The notes below the pieces were generated by a model, which saw only the letters and a list, made by a program, of their open reading frames with translations, was not told where the DNA came from and searched no databases. From the NCBI RefSeq assembly GCF_016651105.1, contig NZ_JAEKEL010000001.1:3710001-3774000 (forward strand): 64,000 nt of DNA, given 5' to 3'. The position numbers and the translations under genes are program-made. Shown here piece after piece: positions 35,309 to 43,482 of this stretch. This DNA comes from Pseudomonas sp. TH15. GTDB taxonomy: Bacteria; Pseudomonadota; Gammaproteobacteria; Pseudomonadales; Pseudomonadaceae. The first letter of the stretch is position 1, and the number at the start of each line of letters is the position of its first letter.

Positions 35309-36220
35309 ATGGCTGCCTACAACCTGCGTCAGCTTAACTATTTCGTCACCACCGCCGAGTGCGGCAGCGTCGCCGAGGCCTCGCGCAAGCTCTATATCGC
35401 CCAGCCGTCGGTGTCCACGGCGATCAAACACCTGGAAGAAAGCTTCGGCGTGCAGCTGTTTATCCGGCATCACGCCCAGGGTGTTTCGCTGACGCCCAGC
35501 GGGTCGCGGTTTTACCGCAAGGCGCTGGAGTTGCTGCGGGTCGCGCACGAGTTTGAGCAGAACGCGTTGGCGGACAACGACGTGGTGGCCGGGCAGATCG
35601 ATATCGGCTGTTTCGAAACGGTGGCGCCGCTGTACCTGCCGCGCCTGATCGCCGGTTTCAAAGAACGCTGGCCCGGCGTGGAAATCCGTATTCGCGACGG
35701 CGAGCAGCAGGAGTTGGTGCATGCACTGACTGCCGGCAGCATCGATGTGGCGATGCTGTTTGAACACGATCTGGACAGCACGATTGAGACCGTTGCGCTG
35801 ATGCCGCCGCAGCAGCCTTACGCGTTGCTGCCGGCCGATCACCGTTTTGCGCAACAGGCAAAAGTGTCGCTGGACGACCTGGTGCTGGAGCCAATGATTT
35901 TGCTCGACGTGGTGCCGAGCCGGACCTACTTCGTCAGTATCTTCGAAGAGCGCGGGCTGACGCCGCACATCGTGTTCAGCTCGCCTTCAATCGAGATGGT
36001 GCGCGGGATGGTCGGGCGCGGTTTTGGCTTTTCGATCCTGGTGACCAAGCCGTTTTCGCCCTACACCTATGACGGGCAAAAAGTGGTGTGCGTACCGCTG
36101 GCGCAAACCGTGACCGGTTCCGGGTTATCGGCGGCATGGTTGAAAAGGTCGCAGCTGACCAAACCGGTGCAGTTGTTCGTCGATTATTGCCAGGAAGAAC
36201 TGGCCCGACTGTACGCGTGA
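35309..36220 (+). CDS. LysR-family transcriptional regulator
   Basis: This 303-residue regulator has an HTH at residues 4-62 (QLNYFVTTAECGSVAEASRK, then YIAQPSVSTAIKHLEESFG) and a periplasmic-binding-like effector domain (DIGCFETVAPLYLPRLIAGF onward). The ATG at 35309 has ggagg six bases upstream. It is divergent from the NCS1 permease and converges, 18 bp apart, on the M20 hydrolase gene. It therefore likely controls the permease and perhaps the operon ending at 36239. Confidence 0.92.
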   Translation: MAAYNLRQLNYFVTTAECGSVAEASRKLYIAQPSVSTAIKHLEESFGVQLFIRHHAQGVSLTPSGSRFYRKALELLRVAHEFEQNALADNDVVAGQIDIGCFETVAPLYLPRLIAGFKERWPGVEIRIRDGEQQELVHALTAGSIDVAMLFEHDLDSTIETVALMPPQQPYALLPADHRFAQQAKVSLDDLVLEPMILLDVVPSRTYFVSIFEERGLTPHIVFSSPSIEMVRGMVGRGFGFSILVTKPFSPYTYDGQKVVCVPLAQTVTGSGLSAAWLKRSQLTKPVQLFVDYCQEELARLYA

Positions 36221-36238
36221 GCGCAGTCGAGCCGGGTT

Positions 36239-37390
36239 TCAACCGCGGATAAATGCCAGCATGCGCTGAAGCATCTCATCGCAAGCGTGCAACTGATCGA
36301 GGCTGACAAACTCGTCCGGTTTGTGGCCTTGATCCATGCTGCCTGGACCGCAAACTACTGTTGGAATCCCTGCCGCGTCAAACAGGCCACCCTCGGTGCC
36401 GAACGCCACTGTGCCGAACTCCCGAGAGCCCGAAAACGCAGCGATCAACTCAGCGGCTTCGCTGTGCGCATCGGTGGCCAAACCGGGGTACGCCGACAAC
36501 TCGCTGAAGCGGATTTCACTCTGATCACTCACGGCACGCATACGCGGCAAGACGTGTTGCTCGGCGTAGGCTTTCAGCTCCTGCGCGACATCGCTTGGGT
36601 CGTATGAGGGCAGGGCGCGGACTTCAAAGTCGAAACGGCAATCGGCGGGAACGATGTTCAAGGCTTTGCCGCCAGAAATCACTCCGGTTTGCACCGTGCT
36701 GAACGGCGGATCGAAGCGTGCGTCGTGAAGCTCGGGGGCTTTGAGTCGTTGGCCGATGCGCCCGAGCTCACCGATCAGTTCGGCGGCGTATTCGATGGCA
36801 TTAACCCCGAGCGGCGCATACGCCGAATGGCAGGCTTCACCATGAATGTCGCAGCGCATCGCCAGTTTGCCTTTATGGCCGAGCACCGGTTTGAGCTCGG
36901 TCGGCTCGCCAATGATGCAGAGCATCGGTTTGACCGGGCGCTGCTCCAGCACTTTGAGCAATGAGCGGACGCCGAGGCAGCCGATTTCTTCATCGTACGA
37001 CAGCGCGATGTGCACCGGCTGCCGCAGCGAGGCCTGCACCAACGATGGCACCAGGGCGAGTACGCAAGCGATGTAGCCTTTCATATCCGCTGCGCCGCGC
37101 CCGTATAGCTTGCCGTCGCGCTCGGTGAGTTCGAATGGCGGTACGGTCCACGGTTGGCCATCGACGGGCACCACGTCGGTGTGCCCCGACAGCACGATGC
37201 CCGGTCGATCCGCCGGGCCAATGGTCGCGAACAGATTAGCCTTGCTGCGTGGCTCGTTGTAGACCAGTTCGCACGGCACATCGAAGCTGGCGAGGTAGTC
37301 CCGGACAAACTCGATGAGGTGCAGGTTGGATTCGCGGCTGGTGGTGTCGAACGCCACCAGCGTTTTCAGCAAATCGCGACTGTGGCTCAT
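36239..37390 (-). CDS. M20-family amidohydrolase (acetylornithine deacetylase ArgE-like)
   Basis: This 383-residue protein has the M20 metal site SGHTDVVPVDG, GRGAADMKGYIA, the catalytic Glu in YDEEIGCLG, and later GEPTELKPVLGHKG and FGTEGGLFDAAGIPTVVCGP. The sequence type is that of acetylornithine deacetylases, which remove an N-acyl group. In this context, next to DUF1028, RidA and a flavin monooxygenase, the natural substrate is probably an N-acyl or N-carbamoyl intermediate rather than acetylornithine; that is inference. The start at 37390 overlaps the DUF1028 stop (ATGA). Confidence 0.88.
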   Translation of the reverse strand: MSHSRDLLKTLVAFDTTSRESNLHLIEFVRDYLASFDVPCELVYNEPRSKANLFATIGPADRPGIVLSGHTDVVPVDGQPWTVPPFELTERDGKLYGRGAADMKGYIACVLALVPSLVQASLRQPVHIALSYDEEIGCLGVRSLLKVLEQRPVKPMLCIIGEPTELKPVLGHKGKLAMRCDIHGEACHSAYAPLGVNAIEYAAELIGELGRIGQRLKAPELHDARFDPPFSTVQTGVISGGKALNIVPADCRFDFEVRALPSYDPSDVAQELKAYAEQHVLPRMRAVSDQSEIRFSELSAYPGLATDAHSEAAELIAAFSGSREFGTVAFGTEGGLFDAAGIPTVVCGPGSMDQGHKPDEFVSLDQLHACDEMLQRMLAFIRG

Positions 37391-38064
37391 CGGTCGTCTC
37401 CGGCGACGCCGTAACCAGGGGATTTGTCCGGGGCGAGGGCGCGGTCGATGTAGTCCTGAACTTGTGGGCGATAGGCGTCCCACAAATGTTCCAATTGGCC
37501 GATTGGGTCTTCATCGGCCCAATCGACGCGCAGGTTGATGATTGGCCAGGTCAGTTCGCCGACCACCACCATCGCCGCCGAATGCACCGGCCCGGCTTCG
37601 CCGCCCGCCACGATGGCGGCTTGCATTGCCGCCAGCAAGCGATCGGCCAGTTGACCTTCGCCCTGTTCGAATGCCCGGACCATCGCCTCTACAACAGAAC
37701 GATCCGCCAACATGTTGCCGGCTGCGACGCATTGCTCGCCGCAGACCGCGTTGTGGTTGCCGAGGGTTTGCGCGCCGCTGAAGTGCGCGGTGCGACCGAG
37801 GTGGTCAATGGCGGTGATCTGGCGATATTGGCTGTAGCCGTTGCGGGTCAGGACTTTGTCCAGCGCCTCGGCAGGCGTGAGGCCTTGCTCAATAAGGGCG
37901 AGGGTTTCCGGGCCGAGGGATGGCAGGGTGATGTTTTGAGTGGAAACGGCGCCAACGCCGGGCAGCAGCCACGGGCAGCGGGCGCCGACGGCGATGCTGG
38001 AGGAACTGATGGCGATGCCGAGCTGACCGGTTTCGGGGCAGCGGGCGGCGATGGAGAAGGTCAT
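37387..38064 (-). CDS. DUF1028 family protein (Ntn-hydrolase-like)
   Basis: This 225-residue protein has the DUF1028 features: MTFSIAARCPETGQLGIAIS at the N terminus, VGARCPWLLPGVGAVSTQ, and CVAAGNMLADRSVVEAM. DUF1028 proteins resemble Ntn hydrolases and often neighbour amidohydrolases or RidA proteins; their reaction is not well defined. The ATG at 38064 has an aaggag ribosome-binding site. It is translationally coupled to the M20 gene. Sequence upstream of 38064 is a REP element and not coding. Confidence 0.87.
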   Translation of the reverse strand: MTFSIAARCPETGQLGIAISSSSIAVGARCPWLLPGVGAVSTQNITLPSLGPETLALIEQGLTPAEALDKVLTRNGYSQYRQITAIDHLGRTAHFSGAQTLGNHNAVCGEQCVAAGNMLADRSVVEAMVRAFEQGEGQLADRLLAAMQAAIVAGGEAGPVHSAAMVVVGELTWPIINLRVDWADEDPIGQLEHLWDAYRPQVQDYIDRALAPDKSPGYGVAGDDR

Positions 38065-38110
38065 GGTTTTGCTCCTTGTTTTGCCTTGGCGAAATGGTCG
38101 TCTGTGCGGG

Positions 38111-38210
38111 CGCCTTCGCGAGCAAGCCCGCTCCCACATTTGATCTTCGTCGTACATAAATCTGTGCCCACTGGAGATCTAGTGTGGGAGCGGGCTTGCT
38201 CGCGAATGCC
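38111..38210. repeat. REPIN inside a probable operon
   Basis: The cores cttcgcgagcaagcccgctc and gagcgggcttgctcgcgaa form an inverted pair separated by about 50 bases. It lies between the RidA stop and the DUF1028 start, so it may modulate read-through or mRNA stability. Confidence 0.88.
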
Positions 38211-38230
38211 GCGACGCGGTCTACCGGTGT

Positions 38231-38647
38231 TTACTCAGGAATCACCGCAATCACATCAATCTCCATCAACCACTGCGGTTGCCCCAACGCCGACACCACC
38301 AACCCGGTCGAAATCGGAAACACGCCTTTCAACCACTTGCCCACTTCCTGATAAACCGGCTCGCGGTAACGCGGATCGATCAGGTAAGTGGTGGTTTTCA
38401 CGATGTGGCTAAGGTCGCTGCCAGCCTCTTCCAGCAACTGTTTAACGTTGCGCATGGCTTGCTCGGTTTGCGCCCGTGGGTCACCGAGGCCGACCAGTTT
38501 GCCCTCGAAATCGGTCCCGACCTGACCACGAACATAAACGGTATTGCCCGCCCGGACCGCTTGGCACAGGTCATTGTCCAGGCTCTGGTTCGGGTAGGTT
38601 TCTTTGGTGTTGAACATGCGAATACGGGTGTGGGTTGGCGTGGACAT
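38231..38647 (-). CDS. RidA/YjgF/UK114-family protein
   Basis: This 138-residue protein has the Rid family pattern AVRAGNTVYVRGQVGTD, DPRAQTEQAMRNVKQLLEEA and VVSALGQPQWLMEIDVIAV. RidA members hydrolyse reactive enamines or imines, and a conserved Arg near residue 105 is needed. I see no Arg in the FPISTGLVVSAL stretch where canonical RidA has R, so it may be a non-deaminase Rid subtype. The ATG at 38647 has aggag upstream. It follows the flavin monooxygenase gene by 34 bp. Confidence 0.88.
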   Translation of the reverse strand: MSTPTHTRIRMFNTKETYPNQSLDNDLCQAVRAGNTVYVRGQVGTDFEGKLVGLGDPRAQTEQAMRNVKQLLEEAGSDLSHIVKTTTYLIDPRYREPVYQEVGKWLKGVFPISTGLVVSALGQPQWLMEIDVIAVIPE

Positions 38648-38681
38648 TTGCAGCTCCTGAAAAGAATTCGACGTGGCGCGC

Positions 38682-39992
38682 TTAAGCGCTGACCGTGGTT
38701 TTATGGGCGAGCGGGGCGGCTTGCGCTTCGCGTTGCTCTGCATCGCGGTAGTCGAGGTACGAACGCTGGATGCCGATGTGATCAGCCACGTACTTGGCGT
38801 CGTGCCAAACACCCCAGATAAACGAAGAACCGCGCCGCGACTGCCATGGCAGACCAAGGAAATACACGCCTGGCTCGCTCGAAACGCCGCGCTGATGTTT
38901 TGGTTTGCCGTTTTCGTCGAAGGCATCAACCTTCAGCCAGCTGTAATCCGTGGCGAAACCGGTGGCCCAGATGATCGAGGTCACGCCGGCCTGGGCCAGG
39001 TCGAGTTCCAGAATCGGGTTCGTCACGCAGTCCGGATCCGGGAAGGTGATGCGGGCTTCAGGCTCTTGCGGCAGGTCCAGGCCATTGCGCTCGATGTAGG
39101 CGTCCGCAGCATTGAGCAGCGCCAGATAGTTTTCATCGCCGCGTGCCAGGTTGTCGGCCAGGTTCGGTTGGAAGGTGGCCACGGAACCGTTGAACGATTG
39201 AGTCAGGCCGACCAGCGTCATGCCGCGATGGGCCAGGCCACGGAAGTCCACCGTACGACCGCCGTGCGCACCGCTGACCGCGATGGTCACGTGTTCCCGG
39301 CCGGGTTTCATGGCCGCTTGATCCCACTCACCGAGCACGCCCAGCCACCAGCAAAAATCACGGTTGCGATAGGCGCGAGGAGGGCGGTCATGGGCGCCGA
39401 CCGAGAGATAAACCTTTTTGCCAGAACGCTGCAGTTCATCGGCGATCTGTACCCCCGACGACCCGGCGCCCACCACCAGCACAGCGCCTTCAGGCAACTG
39501 CTGCGGATTGCGGTACTCGGCGGAGTGGATCTGGGTGAATGGCGCGTCTTTCGGCGCAATCGGCGGAATGACTGGACGCTGGAAAGGCCCGGTCGCGGCC
39601 ACCACGCGGCTGGCTTCGATCACACCCCTAGAGGTTTCAATGGTGAAGCCCGGACGACCGATATTGCGCTCGACTTTCAGCACGTCGACGCCCGTTTGAA
39701 TCGGCGCCTTGAACTTCTTGGCATAGGCTTCGAAATAGTCGGCCACTCGCTCTTTCGGGGCAAAGCCGTCAGGGCTGACGTCGTCGAACTCAAGGCCCGG
39801 AAACCGGTCGTGCCAGGCCGGACCATTGGCCACCAACGAATCCCAGCGCCCGGTGCGCCAGCGCTCGGCAATGCGGTTACGCTCGAGCACCAGGTGCGGC
39901 ACTCCGAGTTCGCTCAAGTGCTCACTCATGGCCACGCCAGCCTGACCGGCGCCGACAATCAAGGTGTCTGTTTTTATTGTTTCTGTGGTCAT
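38682..39992 (-). CDS. Flavin-containing monooxygenase-like FAD/NAD(P)-dependent oxidoreductase
   Basis: This 436-residue protein has the FAD motif TLIVGAGQAGVAMSEHLSEL (residues 9-28), an NADPH motif VLVVGAGSSGVQIADEL near residue 171 and an ATG motif (IIWATGFATDYSWL) near 350. This is the class B flavoprotein monooxygenase type that hydroxylates N, S or aromatic substrates using NADPH and O2. It heads a probable four-gene operon with RidA, DUF1028 and an M20 hydrolase. The start MTTETIKTD at 39992 is clear. Substrate unknown. Confidence 0.87.
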   Translation of the reverse strand: MTTETIKTDTLIVGAGQAGVAMSEHLSELGVPHLVLERNRIAERWRTGRWDSLVANGPAWHDRFPGLEFDDVSPDGFAPKERVADYFEAYAKKFKAPIQTGVDVLKVERNIGRPGFTIETSRGVIEASRVVAATGPFQRPVIPPIAPKDAPFTQIHSAEYRNPQQLPEGAVLVVGAGSSGVQIADELQRSGKKVYLSVGAHDRPPRAYRNRDFCWWLGVLGEWDQAAMKPGREHVTIAVSGAHGGRTVDFRGLAHRGMTLVGLTQSFNGSVATFQPNLADNLARGDENYLALLNAADAYIERNGLDLPQEPEARITFPDPDCVTNPILELDLAQAGVTSIIWATGFATDYSWLKVDAFDENGKPKHQRGVSSEPGVYFLGLPWQSRRGSSFIWGVWHDAKYVADHIGIQRSYLDYRDAEQREAQAAPLAHKTTVSA

Positions 39993-40215
39993 CTCTACAT
40001 CCTTCCTAGCAAGGCAGTTGGATTCGGGCGCTGTTGGCTTGTCCGTTTTGCTTGCGTTCAGACTAGGGAGGAGGGGGGTATCGGTAAAATATTATTAAGC
40101 TGGGATGTGAAGATAAAATTCTGATGCAGAGGGCTGAAAGCCCTTAAATACGGGGCTTTCCTCGAAGATCAACAACGAAGGTTGCGTACAAAAAAGCAAT
40201 GTCTGAGTGATTATC

Positions 40216-40308
40216 GTGGCGAGGGGATTTATCCCCGTTGGACTGCGAAGCAGGCCCATTCTTTCTGGGACTGCTGCGCAGTCCAACGGGGATAAATCCC
40301 CTCGCCAC
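40216..40308. repeat. Long palindromic repeat, 'gtggcgaggggattta' family
   Basis: The arms gtggcgaggggatttatccc and gggataaatcccctcgccac are perfect inverted copies, with inner arms ttggactgc/gcagtccaa. A second member lies at 47804-47925. The rest of the gap 39993-40334 holds the monooxygenase promoter region and nothing else I can identify. Confidence 0.92.
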
Positions 40309-40334
40309 AAGGGTAGCGGGAACCTTGGAAGGGT

Positions 40335-41153
40335 TTATCGGTTGAGGAACGCCAACAGGTCTTCATTCAGTTCTTGTGCATGCGTCACCGCAAACCCATG
40401 CGGTGCGCCTGCATAAACCTTCAGCTCGGCACCCTTGATCTGCGCCGCCGCCTGCTTGCCGGTGGTTTCAAACGGCACGATCTGGTCGCCGTCGCCATGG
40501 ATCACCAGGGTCGGCACGTCGATCTTGGCCAGGTCCGGACGGAAGTCGGTTTCCGAGAACGCCGTCACGCAATCCACGGTGCCTTTAAGCGACGCCAGCA
40601 GCGCGACGTTGAGGGTTTGGGTGAGCACGCCGGCAGAAACGGTCTGGCCCTGGTTGGTGCCGTAAAACGGCGCGGCGAAATCGGCGATGAACTGCGCGCG
40701 ATCCTTCAGCAGACCGGCCTTGATCCCGTCGAACACCGACTTGTCGACGCCTTGCGGGAAGTCGACCTTCTTGCCGAACAACGGTGTCACCGCGCCCAGC
40801 AAGACCAGCCCGGCCACGCGCTCGCTGCCATGCCGGGCGATGTAGCGGCTGACGTCGCCGCCGCCCATGGAGAAGCCCACCAGTGTCACTTCACGCAGGT
40901 CCAGATGATTGATCAGTTGCGCGATGTCGTCGGCGAAGGTGTCGTAGTCATAGCCGTTCCACGGTTGCTCGGAACGACCGAAACCACGACGGTCGAAGGC
41001 GATGGTGCGGTAACCGCGACTGCTCAGGTATTCCATCTGGTATTCCCACATGTCGGCATCCAGCGGCCAGCCGTGGCTGAACAGTACGGGCTTACCGCTG
41101 CCCCAATCCTTGTAATAGATTTCGATGCCGTCTTGAGTGAAGAACGTGCTCAT
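40335..41153 (-). CDS. Alpha/beta hydrolase (non-heme chloroperoxidase/arylesterase type)
   Basis: This 272-residue alpha/beta hydrolase begins MSTFFTQDGIEIYYKDWGSG. The oxyanion strand FSHGWPLDADMW and the nucleophile elbow GFSMGGGD (Ser near residue 96) are visible, with acid in HGDGDQIVPF and His in GAPHGFAVTH. The family includes cofactor-free haloperoxidases and esterases. The ATG at 41153 has aaggag upstream. It is divergent from an HxlR regulator and probably controlled by it. Confidence 0.9.
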   Translation of the reverse strand: MSTFFTQDGIEIYYKDWGSGKPVLFSHGWPLDADMWEYQMEYLSSRGYRTIAFDRRGFGRSEQPWNGYDYDTFADDIAQLINHLDLREVTLVGFSMGGGDVSRYIARHGSERVAGLVLLGAVTPLFGKKVDFPQGVDKSVFDGIKAGLLKDRAQFIADFAAPFYGTNQGQTVSAGVLTQTLNVALLASLKGTVDCVTAFSETDFRPDLAKIDVPTLVIHGDGDQIVPFETTGKQAAAQIKGAELKVYAGAPHGFAVTHAQELNEDLLAFLNR

Positions 41154-41228
41154 GCAAACTCCTTGCGTCAGGGATCGCTCGTGAAGCCGAAATGGCTCCA
41201 TTCACTATCGGCGCAAAGTCGTTCCACT

Positions 41229-41242
41229 ACTTGTATGCAAGT
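41229..41242. promoter_or_regulatory. Candidate HxlR operator
   Basis: ACTTG-TATG-CAAGT is a 14-base dyad with five-base arms in the 193-bp gap between the hydrolase and HxlR starts. HxlR/DUF24 regulators usually bind short dyads in such divergent promoters. Confidence 0.45.
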
Positions 41243-41346
41243 GCTGGGTCAGGTTTGACCCGCGCAAGATCGCCAACCCGTGACAGAGTTGTATGATGCA
41301 ACCCTGAGCCGTCAGGCTGACCATTGATTTGATGGAGTACGTTCAC

Positions 41347-41796
41347 GTGAAGCGCAAAAGCCTGCAAGGCGCCGCCTGCCCGGTCGCCCGGACACTCGAC
41401 CTGATCGGCGACTGGTGGTCGCTACTGATCATCCGTGATGCACTGGACGGCATTCGGCGATTCAGTGATTTTCAGAAGAACCTGGATATCGCCAAGAACA
41501 TGCTCAGCGCCCGACTCAAGGCGCTGGTGGAGCAGGGGATCATGCAAACCGTCCCGGCGGCGGATGGCGGCGCCTACAAGGAATACGTGCTCACAGAACG
41601 GGGGAAAGCCCTGCAAACGGTGATCGTTGCGCTGTCGCAGTGGGGCGGGGAGTTCATGTACGAGGCGGGTGAGACGGGTTCGGTGATGGTTGATGCGCAG
41701 AATCGCCAGCCGATTCGCAAGCTGGAATTGGTGGCAGCCGATGGTCGTGTGCTTGCACCGGAAGACGTCGCTACCAAGTTGGCTGTTGGGTGTTGA
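41347..41796 (+). CDS. HxlR-family transcriptional regulator
   Basis: This regulator of about 149 residues has the HxlR winged helix (CPVARTLDLIGDWWSLLIIR, then RRFSDFQKNLDIAKNMLSAR). The Cys in AACPVARTL is the conserved redox-sensitive position of DUF24 proteins. A GTG start at 41347 gives MKRKSLQGAAC, the usual family N terminus, and has GGAG upstream; an ATG at 41332 is the alternative. A likely target is the divergent alpha/beta hydrolase. Confidence 0.9.
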   Translation: MKRKSLQGAACPVARTLDLIGDWWSLLIIRDALDGIRRFSDFQKNLDIAKNMLSARLKALVEQGIMQTVPAADGGAYKEYVLTERGKALQTVIVALSQWGGEFMYEAGETGSVMVDAQNRQPIRKLELVAADGRVLAPEDVATKLAVGC

Positions 41797-41813
41797 GTCA
41801 AAGGATATGTCTT

Positions 41814-42161
41814 ATGAAGTGCGAGCATTGCGCAGGAGCGTTGATTGCTTTTAAGGCTGGCCACACTCAGGGCGTACAGTGTGTCCAGTGTGGCGCATCG
41901 GTGGTGACCAGCCATTTTTCGCCTATGGAAATGGATGAGACCCAGTATGAGGTGCGCTGTCGCGGGGACTACCGAGTTCAGGCGCATGTCAGAGCGGTAG
42001 CTGCAGCGACCGGTGGTAACTTTTTAGCGGCAAGAACGCTACTTCAACAGGACTTTGTGCTGCTGATGGTCGGTCAGGCGGAAGCGGTTTCAAAGGTTCG
42101 AAATAATCTTCAGGCTGTTGGAATGGCTTGCGAAATCCGCCCTGAATTTCCCTGGGAATAG
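41814..42161 (+). CDS. Small protein with N-terminal zinc ribbon
   Basis: This 115-residue protein begins MKCEHCAGALIAFKAGHTQG and continues QCVQCGA, so two CxxC pairs probably bind zinc. The rest (ARTLLQQDFVLLMVGQAEAVSKVRNNL) looks like a small alpha/beta domain. I do not recognise the family. An aaggat ribosome-binding site precedes the ATG at 41814, and it starts 17 bases after the HxlR stop, so it may be co-transcribed. Confidence 0.75.
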   Translation: MKCEHCAGALIAFKAGHTQGVQCVQCGASVVTSHFSPMEMDETQYEVRCRGDYRVQAHVRAVAAATGGNFLAARTLLQQDFVLLMVGQAEAVSKVRNNLQAVGMACEIRPEFPWE

Positions 42162-42174
42162 GGGTGCCAGGGCC

Positions 42175-42211
42175 AATGAAAACGCCCCGAATCAATCGGG
42201 GCGTTTTCATT
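42175..42211. terminator. Bidirectional Rho-independent terminator
   Basis: AATGAAAACGCCCCGA-ATCAA-TCGGGGCGTTTTCATT is a long perfect hairpin with T runs on both strands. It separates the zinc-ribbon gene from the convergent monooxygenase gene. Confidence 0.95.
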
Positions 42212-42235
42212 GGGCAGCTTTGTTCAGCAGATCAC

Positions 42236-43279
42236 TCAGCGAAACGCCGGCACCACTTGTTTGATAAACAGCTCCAGCGATTTTTTCTTCTCGGCATGGG
42301 GCAAGCTGTTATCGCACCAGAAGCTGAACTCGTCGACCCCCAGTTCCTGGTAGTACTTGATGCGCGGAATGATTTCTTCGGCGGTGCCGATCATCGCCGT
42401 TTTGTGCAGGCTCTCCAGTTCGAACTCAGGGCGAGCGGCGAATTTCTCTTCCGGGCTTGGTGCCAGGAAACCGTTGACCGGCACTTCCTTGTTGCCGAAC
42501 CAGGCGTCGAAGGTGCGATAGAACTTCGAGATCGCCTTGGCCCCGACTTTCCAGCCTTCAGGATCATCCGCCGCGTGTACGTGGGTGTGGCGCAGCACCA
42601 TCAGTTGCGGGCGTGGCACGTCTGGATTGTTGTCCAGCGCAGCCTGGAATTTGTTCTTCAGGTCGAGAACTTCTTCGTCGCCTTTCATCAGCGGCGTGAC
42701 CATGACGTTGCAGCCGTTGGCCACCGCGAAGTTGTGCGAGTCCGGGTCGCGGGCGGCGATCCACATTGGCGGGTTGGGCTTCTGGATGGGCTTGGGCACG
42801 CTGGTCGAAGTGGGAAATTTCCAGATATCGCCATCGTGGGCGTAATCACCTTGCCACAGGGCGCGAATCACCGGGACCATCTCCCGCAGCGCCTGGCCAC
42901 CGGACGAAGCAGGCATGCCGCCGGCCATACGATCAAATTCAACCTGGTAAGCGCCGCGGGCCAGGCCGACTTCCATGCGGCCGTTGCTGATCACGTCCAG
43001 CAGCGCGCATTCGCCAGCGACCCGGATCGGGTGCCAGAACGGCGCGATGATGGTGCCAGCGCCGAGGTGAATGGTCGTGGTTTTCGCCGCGAGGTAGGCC
43101 AGCAGCGGCATCGGGCTCGGCGAGATGGTGTATTCCATGGCGTGGTGTTCGCCGATCCACACGGTGCTGAAACCGCCGGCCTCGGCCATCAGGGTCAGTT
43201 CGGTCAAGTCTTCGAACAGTTGGCGGTGGCTGACGCTTTCGTCCCAGCGTTCCATGTGTACGAACAGGGAAAATTTCAT
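42236..43279 (-). CDS. Luciferase-like (LLM) flavin-dependent monooxygenase, oxygenase component
   Basis: This 347-residue protein begins MKFSLFVHMERWDESVSHRQ and has the bacterial luciferase-like TIM-barrel pattern (VWIGEHHAMEYTISPSPMPL; HLGAGTIIAPFWHPIRVAGE; DVISNGRMEVGLARGAY; PPMWIAARDPDSHNFAVANG). It needs reduced flavin, presumably from the reductase gene at 45570-46055. The type resembles oxygenases that open or hydroxylate N-heterocycles, such as trigonelline monooxygenase TgnB; that comparison is from memory and not proof. A 16-bp repeat lies in its promoter region, shared with a chemoreceptor. Confidence 0.9.
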   Translation of the reverse strand: MKFSLFVHMERWDESVSHRQLFEDLTELTLMAEAGGFSTVWIGEHHAMEYTISPSPMPLLAYLAAKTTTIHLGAGTIIAPFWHPIRVAGECALLDVISNGRMEVGLARGAYQVEFDRMAGGMPASSGGQALREMVPVIRALWQGDYAHDGDIWKFPTSTSVPKPIQKPNPPMWIAARDPDSHNFAVANGCNVMVTPLMKGDEEVLDLKNKFQAALDNNPDVPRPQLMVLRHTHVHAADDPEGWKVGAKAISKFYRTFDAWFGNKEVPVNGFLAPSPEEKFAARPEFELESLHKTAMIGTAEEIIPRIKYYQELGVDEFSFWCDNSLPHAEKKKSLELFIKQVVPAFR

Positions 43280-43412
43280 GACGCTACCTCGGATCTTTTG
43301 TTGATGGCCGGTCGTTTGCGGGCCTGTGTCACTGGCATGAGCGCTGAACGCTCGCAAGTCTTCTCACCATTCAAGCACGCCTTCAAGGACGGCTGGTCGG
43401 TTGATTGAATAT

Positions 43413-43428
43413 TGGTATACCATAATAC
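43413..43428 (+). promoter_or_regulatory. Shared 16-bp motif, copy 1
   Basis: TGGTATACCATAATAC lies between the divergent LLM monooxygenase and chemoreceptor genes. It contains the palindrome TGGTATACCA and, offset, GTAT-N6-ATAC. It is 15/16 identical to the copy at 46106 and 14/16 to the copy at 46279. The pattern suits GntR-type regulators. Confidence 0.75.
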
Positions 43429-43482
43429 GGAATATCCGCAAAATATTTCTGACCGACACTTCGAACAAGGAAGGCGCAGTAG

